DNA of 64,000 nt from an uncultured Sutterella sp. (GTDB lineage: Bacteria; Pseudomonadota; Gammaproteobacteria; Burkholderiales; Burkholderiaceae_F), in assembly GCA_900757865.1 (NCBI GenBank), contig CAAEPH010000028.1, forward strand, positions 10,518-74,517, written 5' to 3'. Below the pieces are notes generated by a model. It was not told the origin of the DNA. It saw only the letters and a program-made list of their open reading frames with translations, and did not search any database. The position numbers and the translations under genes were made by a program. This document shows, in pieces, positions 7,426-17,313 of the stretch. Each line of letters begins with the position of its first letter. Position 1 is the first letter of the stretch.

Positions 7426-8793
7426 ATGAGTCCAGACACCATTTCGTCCGTCAGCTTAAAGCGCCTTGCACTCCTGGCTGGACCGATTCTCTTAGCAAAC
7501 CTCGCGACGGTGAGCGTGGGCACGATTGACACCGTGATGGTCGGGCAACGTAGCGCGGATGAACTCGCTGGCGTCGCCTTGGGCGCCTCTATTGCGCTTT
7601 GGATCTCCATCACGTTCACGGGGATTTTGCAAGGTCTCTCGCCTTTAGCGGGTTACAACTTTGGCGCCCAAACCTACCAAGACGTGGGGCGTGTACATCA
7701 ACAAAGTTGGTACTTAGCGTTGCTCTTTTGTGTTCCTGCTGTTGTCTTAACGCGCTTAGTAGACTTTTGGGTGGAACTCGCTGATGTCACTCCAGCCGTG
7801 GGCGAGATTGCGAAAAACTACATGCTCTACGTCTCTTGGGCGGTACCCGCGATACTCTTGAGTCGCGTCTATATTGCGGTTAATGCTGCTGTCTCTCGCC
7901 CAGCCGCAACCACTGTAGTACTCGTGACATCGCTCCTTTTAAAGATTCCTCTCAATCTTCTCATGATGAATGGAATAGGGCAGTGGCCAGGATTAGGCGG
8001 CGTGGGTGTCGGGATGGCTACGGCAATCTCACAGTGGGTGGCACTCTTCTTTTTAGTTGCGATTTGGAAAGTCGACAAATACTACGCCCGGATGCGACTT
8101 AAGGTTTGGGAGCGGATCAACTGGTCGTTGATTGGACAAATTCTTCGCATTGGAATCCCGATGGGGTTGGCAATCTTTTTTGAAATTGCCGCCTTTAGTT
8201 TGATGGCCATCCTGATTGCGCGCATGGGCACTATCGCATTAGGTACCCATCAGATCGTCTCCAACCTCATTTGGCTCTATTACGATTTGCCACTCTCTGT
8301 CGGTGTAGCGGGCTCAGTAATGGTGGCACAGAATCTGGGACGGCAACGCCCTGAGGAGTCTCGTCGAGCAGTGTGGATGAGCCTCAAAGTGGCCGGTGGG
8401 CTAGGAGTGATGTTAGCCGCGATCACGTGGTTTGCCCAGGAGCATATTATTGCGCTCTACACCTCGGATGCGGCCGTGCAACAAATGGCCTTGTCGCTAT
8501 TGAGCCTGGGCATTATCTATCACTTAGCCGATGCCATGCAGTGCTCGAGCAACTGCCTGTTGCGAGGCTATCGCATCACCGTCGTACCCATGATTTTGCA
8601 CAGCACCTTGCTCTGTGGTCTAGGATTGGGCTTAGGGTACTACTTGGCAGCAACGCAACCGAATTTGGGGCCCAAGAGCTATTGGATTTCGATGAGCATT
8701 GCGCTCTGGATCGAAGCTGTCTTTATGGTGGTGTTTACCGCCATTAAGGCAAACGCCCGAGCGAATCGGCCACTGTGGTCCCGGCGCCTGTAG
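7426..8793 (+). CDS. MATE-family multidrug/Na+ antiporter
   Basis: An inner-membrane exporter of the MATE type, expected to extrude organic cations or toxic metabolites in exchange for Na+ or H+. About 456 aa with some 12 hydrophobic segments and typical MATE text: RLALLAGPILLANLATVSVGTIDTVMVG at the N-terminus, ALGASIALW, GLSPLAGYNFGA and GIPMGLAIFFEIAAFSLMAI at the start of the second half. The ATG at 7426 (MSPDTISS) is preferred; a TTG at 7384 would add 14 residues, and neither has a strong ribosome site. A dead hicB gene lies antisense against its 3' end. Confidence 0.9.
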   Translation: MSPDTISSVSLKRLALLAGPILLANLATVSVGTIDTVMVGQRSADELAGVALGASIALWISITFTGILQGLSPLAGYNFGAQTYQDVGRVHQQSWYLALLFCVPAVVLTRLVDFWVELADVTPAVGEIAKNYMLYVSWAVPAILLSRVYIAVNAAVSRPAATTVVLVTSLLLKIPLNLLMMNGIGQWPGLGGVGVGMATAISQWVALFFLVAIWKVDKYYARMRLKVWERINWSLIGQILRIGIPMGLAIFFEIAAFSLMAILIARMGTIALGTHQIVSNLIWLYYDLPLSVGVAGSVMVAQNLGRQRPEESRRAVWMSLKVAGGLGVMLAAITWFAQEHIIALYTSDAAVQQMALSLLSLGIIYHLADAMQCSSNCLLRGYRITVVPMILHSTLLCGLGLGLGYYLAATQPNLGPKSYWISMSIALWIEAVFMVVFTAIKANARANRPLWSRRL

Positions 8794-9123
8794 AAGAATG
8801 GTGCATATCAAGGAGGCGATCCATCTCTTGTCGCGTAATGCGTATTCGTTTGACCAAATCAGAGGCCGTATACGGTTCTCTATCATGGAGTTAAGTAACA
8901 ACTCCTTAGAGACCACGGACGGCGGTAGCGTCACAACCATTTCACCATCCAGTGGAGAGGAGGGTGCAGGTATTTTACGGCGATCCTTCGCATAAAAATC
9001 GATCGCGGTAAGTAGCGCATCCAAAGCCATGGCTGGAAGGCCTTCAAGAGAACGAGCCTCGGTTAATGCTTCTTGGGCATCGCGAAAAGACGCCATAAAA
9101 CCTCCCTCACCATTGGGCTCCAC
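8794..9123 (-). pseudogene. HicB-like antitoxin remnant
   Basis: The minus strand reads VEPNGEGGFMASFRDAQEAL, then ALDALLTAIDFYAKDRRKIPAPSSP and VVTLPPSVVSKELLLNSMIENRIRP, the usual HicB order: partial RNase-H-like fold, IP-PS motif, then a HTH. Near 8860 the HTH text moves to another frame (DLVKRIRITRQEMDRLLDMHHSS). It ends abruptly against the MATE gene, without the final TKIDTLERAL helix. No in-frame ATG lies before the SVEPNG segment and no hicA is next to it. A toxin-antitoxin remnant. Confidence 0.75.
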
Positions 9124-9755
9124 ACTGAAAGGATAACTATAGCTTTAACATTGCCGACTCCAAAATCAATCAGTTAATATGTCACGAGTCTGGTTTTAGA
9201 CAATCTCCTGGATTTCTTGTGAACGCCATCACTTTATCAAAAACCACCTGGCCCATAACTCAAATCGACATAAAAACACATAAAGCATGAACGGCAATAT
9301 TCCACATAAAGTGTATTTGGATGCAGGACGATCAACGCAAGCCACTTTGCTAGGAAGAAATCAAAAAAACACTGGAAGAGCTCTTTATCAGTCAATCGCT
9401 GGCCAAAAAACAGGGAATCATTGCCAATAGATGATCGAGGAACTGTACATGAAATCGCATAAAAAGCCTTTAAAATTAATTCAACATAATAGTCGTTATG
9501 TTGAATTAATCTAAAATCGATGAAATCCTAAAGCATCTCCAGGCATTTATTCAGCCATCGTTGTTTACCCAGTTCTCTAAAACCATCAGGCTTCATATCG
9601 ATGGTCACCTGGCATTTAACGCCTTCGCTTTTTTGTTTGCCTTTGTGATGGCCTTGCCACTGGGCTACGAGCGTATTACTATCGAAGGAAAGAGATAGCC
9701 AAAAACAACCCCTCCACTGCCCTTTAGTGGTAAGACGGGTTTGGCTTAAGGAGTA
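9124..9755. other. Intergenic stretch with a perfect 14-bp hairpin
   Basis: No convincing gene. A fragment reading EEIKKTLEELFISQSLAKKQGIIANR ends at a stop near 9434, and a minus-strand frame at 9528-9797 is open but unlike any protein I know. The salient element is a perfect inverted repeat, TTAATTCAACATAA (9476-9489) and its complement (9496-9509), with a 6-base loop. The first 100 bases presumably held the hicB promoter. Confidence 0.5.
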
Positions 9756-11183
9756 ATGATGGCATACGATTTTTCCAAACACTATATCGACGGCCAATGG
9801 GTTGAGAGCACGGGCAAGGACTGGATCGACGTAGAAAATCCCGCGACCGAGGAAAGGTTTGCCCGTGTACCCGACGGTACCGAAGACGACGCAGAAAACG
9901 CCATTCGAGCTGCCGCCGCGGCACAGCCAGCCTGGGCTAATGTACCTCTAGCTCACCGTGTCGAGCTGATGACGGCTTTTCTAGAGCATTTCAAAGCGCA
10001 CCGTCAGGCGATCATTGATTATGAGGTACAAGAGCTTGGCTCTCCCGTCACCTTTACCGCTTCCGCACACTGCGACTACCAGTTTACGCGCGTGCAAAGT
10101 TATATCGACATTGCTCGCGACCTACCGCTTGAGGCGAAATACGAAGCGTCAAGCGTTTATCGGGAACCGGTTGGCGTCGTAAGTTGCATCACCCCCTGGA
10201 ACTATCCTCTTGGGCAGATTGTTCAGAAGGTCGTACCAGCCATTCTGATGGGCTGTACAGTGGTCCTCAAACCCAGCCAACACACCCCACTGACCGCCTT
10301 TTTAATGGCTGACGCATTTGATAAGGCAGGATTCCCCAAAGGGGTCTTTAATATGGTTTCCGGGAAAGGCTCTACATTGGGTCACATCCTGGCCACGCAC
10401 CCGCTCGTTGACATGGTATCCTTTACCGGGTCGACCCGTGTTGGCGTACAACTCGCTCAGTCTGCCTTGCAAAGCGTCAAGCGCATCAGTCTGGAGTTGG
10501 GTGGCAAATCACCCTTTATTTTGCTCAAGTCCGACGATTATGCCAAGGCCATGCCTCGCTTGGTGGGTTCCATCTTCTATAACTCAGGCCAAACCTGCAC
10601 GGCGCTCTCTCGCCTCATTGTGCCCGAAGATGACCTCCCCAGGATCGAAGCTTTAGTGAGAGAAACCGTCTCTCACCTCAAGGTGGGCGATCCAACCAAT
10701 CCGACAACAGACCTTGGACCGCTCTCCTCGGCCTCACAGTTTAAAAAGGTCAGTGAGTATATTGCGCTGGGCGTCCAAGAAGGTGCCACACTCCTTTGCG
10801 GTGATCTGCCTGAGAAAAACGGCAAAGGCTATTACGTGGAGCCGACGGTTTTTAGCCATGTCACTAACGACATGCGCATTGCCCGCGAGGAAATCTTCGG
10901 ACCGGTGCTTTGCATTCTCACCTACAAAACCATGGATGAGGCCATCGCTATCGCGAACGACACGCCCTACGGCCTTAATGCGGCGGTTTTTGGTCCCAAG
11001 GAAGAGGCCGACATCGTGGCTAAACAACTCAAAGCCGGCAACGTCTATGTTAACGACGCTCCACGTGACGTGACAGCGCCCTTTGGTGGGTATCGCGAAA
11101 GCGGTATTGGACGAGAAGGTGGCGCGGCAGGGCTACTGGAATTTACCCAACTCAAAGCCGTCTTTGACCATAGCTCGTTCTAA
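9756..11183 (+). CDS. NAD(P)+-dependent aldehyde dehydrogenase
   Basis: Oxidises an aldehyde to the acid with NAD(P)+. 475 aa, the normal length for the superfamily. Visible landmarks: PWNYPLGQIVQKVVPAILMGCTVVLKPS (cofactor binding), FTGSTRVG, the general base in SLELGGKSPFIL (about residue 248), the catalytic Cys in FYNSGQTCTALSRL (about 282), and REEIFGPVLCILTY...GLNAAVF near the C-terminus. TTAAGGAG precedes the ATG pair at 9756/9759. It is monocistronic, with a hairpin after the stop (GAGACA/TGTCTC near 11209). Substrate not deducible. Confidence 0.93.
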   Translation: MMAYDFSKHYIDGQWVESTGKDWIDVENPATEERFARVPDGTEDDAENAIRAAAAAQPAWANVPLAHRVELMTAFLEHFKAHRQAIIDYEVQELGSPVTFTASAHCDYQFTRVQSYIDIARDLPLEAKYEASSVYREPVGVVSCITPWNYPLGQIVQKVVPAILMGCTVVLKPSQHTPLTAFLMADAFDKAGFPKGVFNMVSGKGSTLGHILATHPLVDMVSFTGSTRVGVQLAQSALQSVKRISLELGGKSPFILLKSDDYAKAMPRLVGSIFYNSGQTCTALSRLIVPEDDLPRIEALVRETVSHLKVGDPTNPTTDLGPLSSASQFKKVSEYIALGVQEGATLLCGDLPEKNGKGYYVEPTVFSHVTNDMRIAREEIFGPVLCILTYKTMDEAIAIANDTPYGLNAAVFGPKEEADIVAKQLKAGNVYVNDAPRDVTAPFGGYRESGIGREGGAAGLLEFTQLKAVFDHSSF

Positions 11184-11405
11184 CCTTTCCACGGGCTAAC
11201 CAAGAAAGAGACACTCAAACCCCTTGGCTGTCTCTCTACAGCGCAAAGGCAAAGCCAGAAAAGTTCCGCAAACTCGCGCGGGGGGTTCTCCGCTTTGGAC
11301 ATCCTCCCGCTCTTTTAGCGCAACAAAGCATCCACACGTCGTACGATTTGGGGCGTCTTGAGACACCGTGGCTTTGGTGCTGTAGAAGTAAAGAGGCGCG
11401 AAGCG

Positions 11406-11879
11406 TTAACGATGTTTTTTGAGCACGTAGTGCGGCGCCAAGTCACCACTGATGCACTTCCCCTCTTGGTCTAGGAGACGCAACTGCCCTACTTCAGCAC
11501 GAAGCATATAGGGCTGTTGATCGTTCTCAGCGGTCAGGAAAAGCACGCCATCGCGATACACCCACTGCCCTTTTTCGGAAAAGATATCGTTCGTGCCTTC
11601 ATAGGCTTCGGTTTTAAGGTACGTTCCATCCACGTGCAGGCGGTAGACCGTTTTAATACCGCTACAGTCCGCACACGGCAAAAGACCTTCATAGGTGCCG
11701 GGCACACTGGAGAGGGGAGCCAATTGCACTTCACTCGTGTGAATAGCGTTTTGGGTCACGTCATTGAGCGCCATGGGCGATTGGGTTTCGATCGTTTTAC
11801 AACCCAGAAGCGTTGTCGTCAGTGTGACGGCGACAGCCCCTGTCAGTGTCGCCTTTCTGACCTTGCCACCCCAAACCAT
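11406..11879 (-). CDS. NlpE-like outer-membrane lipoprotein
   Basis: A small lipoprotein with the N-terminal NlpE/copper-resistance fold. The likely start is ATG 11879 (MVWGGKVRKATL), preceded by CGGGGGGC; an upstream ATG at 11963 would add 28 unlikely residues. The signal peptide ends in a lipobox, TTLLGC, giving a lipidated Cys at about residue 26. The body has VPGTYEGLLPCADCSGIKTVYRLHVDGTY, the hallmark CxxC-containing strand of NlpE, and GQWVYRDGVLFL. NlpE in E. coli reports surface and copper stress to Cpx; no Cpx genes are seen here. Confidence 0.8.
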   Translation of the reverse strand: MVWGGKVRKATLTGAVAVTLTTTLLGCKTIETQSPMALNDVTQNAIHTSEVQLAPLSSVPGTYEGLLPCADCSGIKTVYRLHVDGTYLKTEAYEGTNDIFSEKGQWVYRDGVLFLTAENDQQPYMLRAEVGQLRLLDQEGKCISGDLAPHYVLKKHR

Positions 11880-12214
11880 ATGTGCCCCCCGTTGAGAAAA
11901 AAATGAACCTGCCGTGACAGATGGGCCTGGGTAAGATTCACACCTGCTCCATGTTTCCGTCATCCGCTTAGTCTAGCTTGACATCCTCGCAAATCCTCGC
12001 GTTTTTCGCAAGATTTCGTTACGTTTCGTTGCTTTTTCTTGGTTTTTTTCTTGGACTTTACCGCTCTGGCAGGGGTTTTGCAAACACAAACCTCCTCCAA
12101 ACTCGCCTAACTTACCCTTGCCTCACGCAACAAAGGTTCACTAAAATAGACAGGTATTCGATCTCTTTTATCTGAAGATCAACGCTTCAAAACTCCACTT
12201 TGGGAGGTTACTTT

Positions 12215-12652
12215 ATGTTTTGCTCGTTGAGAGTCCAGCCAAAAGGCGTTCGAGCGATGGCGCTTATCTTGGGTGCGATGGGTGCAATGAGCGTCTCAGC
12301 TCTCCTCACGGCGGGGGGAGCCTTCGCCAAGGTGCCTATGGAAGCGGGCGCACAAGTGCCTACCCCCGGGCGCGTTACGCTGCTCGACGTAAGCTCCTAC
12401 TACTGTGTACCGTGCCGCGTGATGAAGCCCCGTATCGAAAACTTGAGTCGTCGCTATGACGACACCGGTCGTGCCAAAGTCTTCATGATTGAGATGGATG
12501 ACGATCCTGGCGTGATTGACCGTTTCCATGTGGATGTCACCCCTACGCTGATTCTTTTTGACCGTCACGGTCGGGAGCTCATGCGCCACCGAGGCCTGAT
12601 GGACGAAGAGCAACTCGCACGAGCGCTCGACGCTGCCATTGAGCGCCCCTAA
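12215..12652 (+). CDS. Exported thioredoxin-like protein
   Basis: A thioredoxin-fold protein of about 145 aa with a hydrophobic export segment (ALILGAMGAMSVSALLTAGGAFA). It has a redox motif in SSYYCVPCRVMKPRIENL (CVPC) and the cis-Pro loop in VDVTPTLILFDRHG. ATG 12215 is chosen because GGGAGG stands at 12202-12207; the upstream TTG at 12200 has nothing. The CVPC motif is less oxidising than the CPFC of the DsbL in this window, so reductase or cytochrome-maturation-type work is more likely than disulfide formation. That is inference. Confidence 0.8.
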   Translation: MFCSLRVQPKGVRAMALILGAMGAMSVSALLTAGGAFAKVPMEAGAQVPTPGRVTLLDVSSYYCVPCRVMKPRIENLSRRYDDTGRAKVFMIEMDDDPGVIDRFHVDVTPTLILFDRHGRELMRHRGLMDEEQLARALDAAIERP

Positions 12653-12860
12653 CGCTCAACACCTCAGGACCTCAAAACTCAAAAGCGACATCCTCAATTC
12701 CCGAGCGCCCTATTCGACCTATATACCCCATCTGCCCTATGCGCCCTACGACGAGACTCGCAAAGCGTACCGTCTCGAGGGGAGGCACTGGTGAGCGGCC
12801 CCTAACAAGAACGCGTGAGGTTGAGCAGAACGCAACATAAAGCGCTCGACCAACACATAG

Positions 12861-12907
12861 AAAAACACCTCGTTGGCGTTCCACAAAACGTGAAACCTAA
12901 CGAGGTG
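12861..12907 (-). terminator. Intrinsic terminator of the LysR gene
   Basis: Perfect 9-bp arms CACCTCGTT (12866-12874) and AACGAGGTG (12899-12907). On the minus strand the stem is followed by a T-run (complement of AAAAA at 12861-12865), 30 bp after the LysR stop. Confidence 0.75.
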
Positions 12908-12937
12908 CTGTGCGCGGGGTTGCTTGCTCGGATTAGA

Positions 12938-13858
12938 TCACATAGAAGACGCGTCGTTTTTTAACGCCTGCGCCTCTGCTTCCTCACGCTTAGCCCACTG
13001 ACGGCAGAAATCAAGCCATTGTTCCATGTCGCGCGAGATGAACTTGTCGCGATGCCAGCATAGACTCAGTTGGCGCTCAAAAACCTCAGGCAACGTCACG
13101 CGTTCGATATGCTGACTGTAGAAAGGATCGGTGAGCACTTTGCTCGTCATAAAAGTGAGCCCCATCCCTTTCATGACCATCCCGATGATCGCTTCAAAAC
13201 TGTTGATCGTCGTGGTAATCGCCGTGCTGGACAAGCGCTGGGAGAGCTGTGCATCAAAGAAAATTCGCGTTGAGGAGCCCGGTTCACGCAAAATCCAACG
13301 CTCTTTACTCAACTGATCCCACGTGGCCACCCCTTGCGTTAAGCGATGCCCTTTGGGTGCGACGACCACGAGTTCATCCTTTAACCAGGGTTCAGTGATA
13401 ATGTCAAGATGAAACATCGGCCCCTCGACAATGGCCAAATCGGTGGTGAAGTTTTCCAAGTGTTCGGAGACCTCAGCCGTATTCGCCACGGTCACTTCAG
13501 GCAACCACGTGGTACTCGCAAAGTACTCGTGCAACATACTGGAAATGTAGAAGGCCCCAATGGAGAGCGTCACATCAAGGTGCACTTGACCGGTCGATGG
13601 GCGCTGAAAGAACTGCTCCGCGTCCATCGCACGGCGCACCAACTCGTCGGCCACACTCTTGAAGCTTCGCCCTTCGGCGCTCAAGATGGAACGATTTTTG
13701 TTGCGATCCAGAAGCGTGACGCCCAAACGACTCTCCAAGTCCGAGAGCGATTGACTCACGGCCGATTTGGTAATGTTCAATTGATCTGCCGCTTCACTTA
13801 AATTCTTACTTTGTGCAACGGCTAAAAAAATCTGAATCTGTCGAAGGGTAATCGACAT
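12938..13858 (-). CDS. LysR-family transcriptional regulator
   Basis: About 306 aa. The N-terminal winged HTH is MSITLRQIQIFLAVAQSKNLSEAADQLNITKSAVSQSLSDLESRLGVTLLDR. The remainder is the periplasmic-binding-like co-inducer domain (VTLSIGAFYISSMLHEYF...LAIVEGP...ELVVVAPKGHRL). The ATG at 13858 is preferred over 13879 because AGGAGAG precedes it. The domain order and TIGAF-type start of the effector domain resemble the CysL/YeiE branch. No divergent target gene is adjacent; the next gene upstream is the autotransporter, which converges on it. Confidence 0.92.
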   Translation of the reverse strand: MSITLRQIQIFLAVAQSKNLSEAADQLNITKSAVSQSLSDLESRLGVTLLDRNKNRSILSAEGRSFKSVADELVRRAMDAEQFFQRPSTGQVHLDVTLSIGAFYISSMLHEYFASTTWLPEVTVANTAEVSEHLENFTTDLAIVEGPMFHLDIITEPWLKDELVVVAPKGHRLTQGVATWDQLSKERWILREPGSSTRIFFDAQLSQRLSSTAITTTINSFEAIIGMVMKGMGLTFMTSKVLTDPFYSQHIERVTLPEVFERQLSLCWHRDKFISRDMEQWLDFCRQWAKREEAEAQALKNDASSM

Positions 13859-14163
13859 GGGGTCTCTCCTCAAAGTCAAAAAGGCATTCTAAGCGTTGGG
13901 GCACATCGCTTCTGCCTCGCTCGCTTCAACGCCCTTTTTGTTAAATTATGTAAAACGAGGTTAAGAAGGATTTTACACTATGAGCACGAGGAGGATACCC
14001 GCAATTTGCCCTCACTTTGATCTAGCTTAGATGTGGCGCGGAAACCACGGAGTAGGTTTACCAAAGCTTGTAGCAAAGCAAGTACCAAAGCGTACTATAA
14101 AGAAGGCAAAATCGATAAGGCGCCTTGCCGACATATCACAAAATTTCCCCTACTCCAAACGGT

Positions 14164-14246
14164 GACGGACGGGTGCGAGGCCCGTCCGTCGTCAGGAAGA
14201 TCCGTTTTTGAAGCGCGATTGCCAAGCCTTCACTTTAGGCTTGGCA
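14164..14246. terminator. Two strong hairpins downstream of the autotransporter
   Basis: Hairpin 1 has 10-bp perfect arms GACGGACGGG (14164-14173) and CCCGTCCGTC (14181-14190). Hairpin 2 has 9-bp perfect arms TGCCAAGCC (14220-14228) and GGCTTGGCA (14238-14246). Both follow the autotransporter stop at 14275 in its direction of transcription. Neither has a classical T-run, so they may be 3'-end stabilisers rather than simple terminators. Confidence 0.55.
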
Positions 14247-14274
14247 TCATGCCGTGCTCAGAAAGAACGGGGTA

Positions 14275-17200
14275 TTAGAAGGTCTTCTGTAAGCCAATAT
14301 GTGCTTCCCAAGCGTGCTTCCAACCCGCTCCCGCGGTGCGCTCCACGTCAACATAAAGCGACGTGTTCTTCTGGATCTTCCGACTAAAGCCAGCACCCAC
14401 CACGTACCAGGTATCCGACGACCCATCGGCTTCGCGGTAGCTTGCTTCACGCCACTTATCCGACTCGTTATGAGCCGTGAGCCCCTGGTCGCCGTGGAAC
14501 TCATGCAAAACCGAGGCTTTAAACCATGCACGCGTATCGGTAGCGGTATCAAAGACCTTCACGGCATCCAGCCCAGCGCGACCAATGAGACTCCAGTTTG
14601 AGGGCTCTCTAAACTTGACCCCATCGCCGTCCGAGTAGCTCGAGGCACTCAACCAACTTGCTTGCAATTGCACTTGTGGAATCAACGTGAAGGTGGGCGT
14701 CAGAGGAAGGCTGCGACCCAATTCCGTGCTGATGTTGGCTGCCCAAGACGTTGTATTTTGTGTGCGACGAATGCCAAGAGGCGAATTGTACCCTTCCCCG
14801 TGGCGCTTCATGCCGTGCAGACGCACGTAGCTGTCACGATACCAGTAGTCATTACGAGGAGCGTCTTCTTGGTTGTATTCGGCCGTGTCGTAAAGCGTTG
14901 CAGTCCAATCGTTGATGTGCCACGAGCCACTCACCCCATCGTAGTGACCGTGGCTTCTCATGTAGCCAAAGCCCACACCCACACGATGACGATGATCTGC
15001 ACGGCTTTCCACTTCATGCGTCACACCGATCTCAGCGCCCGCTTTGTAGAGGCTTGAGACATCATCCAAGTCCGACGTTTTCCCAATGATACGCACCCAA
15101 CCGCCGTTTTGATTGGCGTCATCAAAGTACTGCGTCTGTCCATGACGCTTGGTGTAGGTGTCCATGTCGGTCGAGAGCCGATGACGGATGAGTTTAGCTT
15201 TTTGCGCCGTCAGCACCGTATCGGTAGGCTTATCGGTATCAGCCAAGACGAGGTACACGTTTTGTGAACCTTGACCGCCATAGAGATTATCAACAACGGC
15301 TTTGGTGAGTTTTTCCGTCTTGCCCGTATCGTAATCGGTGGTGATGGTGTCCGAGGCCCGATCACGGTAATCCACTTTGAGCGCCTCTTTAAAGACGCCG
15401 GCGTCTTGGTAAGCGACTTCGGTGCCTTCATGGAAACCGCCACCAGCGTTTTGAATCGTGGCGAAACGCACTGCGTCACCTGGCGTCATTTCAGAAAAGA
15501 GCTCGGCAGGGTTGTTGAGTACTAGCGTTTGCGTCTTATCCGTCCCTTCCTTGGCGTAGAGCATGTCGCCCGAGCCATCTTTGCGAAGCGTCATGGCGTA
15601 GGTCATCGTGCCATCGATCCTGTCGGTCGAAAGCGACGCCCCTGCCTTCGCAAAATGAACCGTTCCTTGGCCTGCCAAACGAGTAATCGAGCTTGAGTCC
15701 GTCATGGACCAAACCCCGTTGTGGCCAAGGTCTATGTCTAGGGTACTCAACTTTGATGCATTGGGATCATCGTAGCGATCGTTTCGGGCAAAACCAGAGA
15801 AAGTAAGTTTTCCGGTCGTGTCCTTAGATGCAACCGCGACAGTGGCGCCTTCTTTGGAAAGCACATCACCCATGATGCGACTCTCACCTTGATAGTCTAT
15901 TGCTACCTTTACTACCTTTTGGTTGGTAGCCGTTGCTGAAATCGCAATAGGTGCTATTAGATCAATGGCACCGTCAATGGTGGTCTCAGCTTCACTATAC
16001 TTTGCTTCAGATTTAATACCCGTATCCGTTGCCATAATTTGATTACGACCCCCTGCCACTAAGCCGACTGTACCCCCTTTGTTATTAATACCAATGTGGT
16101 TGTGCGTTTCCTTTTGCGTATTAGTATCCAGAGATGAGGCTGTAATAATATTGTCACCTTGGGCATCTAGATGGATGCTCCCCTTACTGATGGCAAACAA
16201 GCCATAGACAGTCTTACCCCCTTTAGCCTCAATACGATTGTTAAGCGGAATTGTGCTCTCTTGACCAATCTTAAGCGGATCCTTTTCGGCCGTTATATTG
16301 ACAGTACTGTTTGCATATGCCATTGTTCCATAGGTCAGGGATTCGGTTTCGTGCTGTTCCACATAAATGTCGTTACTTTGAGCTACTAAGTTAAGTGTGG
16401 AATCAGATATAGCCTCTACAGCTACACCTTTGCCACCTGTAAGAACTCCACTTGCTGTTTTCACTCTAATACGATTAATCTGAGCGGCTTTAAGCGTGGC
16501 TTCACCATGCTCAAAAGCCAGGACACCATAGGTTGCCTCGCCTGAGCGAGCATGCAGAATAATCTCATTATTTCCAGTAGTGGCCGTTTGTGTAAGTGTA
16601 GCGATTTTGGTAACAATACCAGTAACCACACCACGACTTAGATATGAGACATTATCAAAGCTATGGTTGTTGTCATCAGGTTTCAAGACAATGGTTCCGC
16701 CTGAAACATTGAGTACAGACTTATGATCTTTATCATAACCGTGATTTAAAACGTATAGACGTTGATAAGGCAACTCATCAATATCATATTTAACCTCGCC
16801 CAAAGAATGTTTTTCTTCATCATAACGATATACAAAGTTAATATCACCATGGCCAGCATCGATGGTCATTTTTTCTTTGTTCTCTACAATGCATAGATTG
16901 CGCGACCTTACATCAGTACTCGCCGCCTTATTAATCTTGGCATTTTCCGTGATGACCAACGTCATACCGTCTGGAGCTTTTATAGTGACATCGACATCGA
17001 TAACCTGATTGTAATTATTAGCAACTATCACGCCATAACTATTTGCCTTTGATTTCTCTGTACCCATAGTCTGTATACTAGGCAACTGGTAATCCAGAAC
17101 CAAATAGTCATTTGCCTCATAACCTATTGATTTCTCGATATAAAGAAGACGAGGAGCTTTCGTTTCTTTCCACTCACTGATCTGTTGCGGCGTAAGTGTT

Positions 17201-17313
17201 TTGGTTTCACTATTTAATACCTCAGCAGACGCAGATCCAATAACAGCCAATGCGGACAACAACGCTACGCTGAGGGCATGACGAGGTATGACAAGCGTGA
17301 TTTTTTTCTTCAT
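14275..17313 (-). CDS. Autotransporter (type V secretion) with beta-helix passenger
   Basis: 1012 aa. The signal peptide is MKKKITLVIPRHALSVALLSALAVIGSASA. Residues of about 40-650 form a repetitive passenger rich in Thr, Asn, Gly and short strands, with VNITAEKDPL and GGKTVYGLFAISKGSIHLDAQGDN units typical of a beta-helix. From about 730 onward comes an autotransporter barrel (GWVRIIGKTSDLDDVSSLYKAGAEIGVTHE...GVGFGYMRSHGHYDGVSGSW...), ending in HIGLQKTF with the usual terminal Phe. A surface adhesin or similar is likely; no protease motif is evident. Divergent from the following gene by about 580 bp. Confidence 0.92.
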   Translation of the reverse strand: MKKKITLVIPRHALSVALLSALAVIGSASAEVLNSETKTLTPQQISEWKETKAPRLLYIEKSIGYEANDYLVLDYQLPSIQTMGTEKSKANSYGVIVANNYNQVIDVDVTIKAPDGMTLVITENAKINKAASTDVRSRNLCIVENKEKMTIDAGHGDINFVYRYDEEKHSLGEVKYDIDELPYQRLYVLNHGYDKDHKSVLNVSGGTIVLKPDDNNHSFDNVSYLSRGVVTGIVTKIATLTQTATTGNNEIILHARSGEATYGVLAFEHGEATLKAAQINRIRVKTASGVLTGGKGVAVEAISDSTLNLVAQSNDIYVEQHETESLTYGTMAYANSTVNITAEKDPLKIGQESTIPLNNRIEAKGGKTVYGLFAISKGSIHLDAQGDNIITASSLDTNTQKETHNHIGINNKGGTVGLVAGGRNQIMATDTGIKSEAKYSEAETTIDGAIDLIAPIAISATATNQKVVKVAIDYQGESRIMGDVLSKEGATVAVASKDTTGKLTFSGFARNDRYDDPNASKLSTLDIDLGHNGVWSMTDSSSITRLAGQGTVHFAKAGASLSTDRIDGTMTYAMTLRKDGSGDMLYAKEGTDKTQTLVLNNPAELFSEMTPGDAVRFATIQNAGGGFHEGTEVAYQDAGVFKEALKVDYRDRASDTITTDYDTGKTEKLTKAVVDNLYGGQGSQNVYLVLADTDKPTDTVLTAQKAKLIRHRLSTDMDTYTKRHGQTQYFDDANQNGGWVRIIGKTSDLDDVSSLYKAGAEIGVTHEVESRADHRHRVGVGFGYMRSHGHYDGVSGSWHINDWTATLYDTAEYNQEDAPRNDYWYRDSYVRLHGMKRHGEGYNSPLGIRRTQNTTSWAANISTELGRSLPLTPTFTLIPQVQLQASWLSASSYSDGDGVKFREPSNWSLIGRAGLDAVKVFDTATDTRAWFKASVLHEFHGDQGLTAHNESDKWREASYREADGSSDTWYVVGAGFSRKIQKNTSLYVDVERTAGAGWKHAWEAHIGLQKTF

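Noticed and set aside
9528..9797. 89-codon minus-strand frame upstream of the aldehyde dehydrogenase
   Set aside because: Overlaps the dehydrogenase start and ribosome site, and no protein family is recognisable.
11978..12175. 65-codon frame with a hydrophobic start (MTSSQILAFFARFRYVSLLFLGFFLG)
   Set aside because: No ribosome site, and the second half is unstructured; lies in the leader of the thioredoxin-like gene. A micro-membrane protein cannot be excluded but is not supported.
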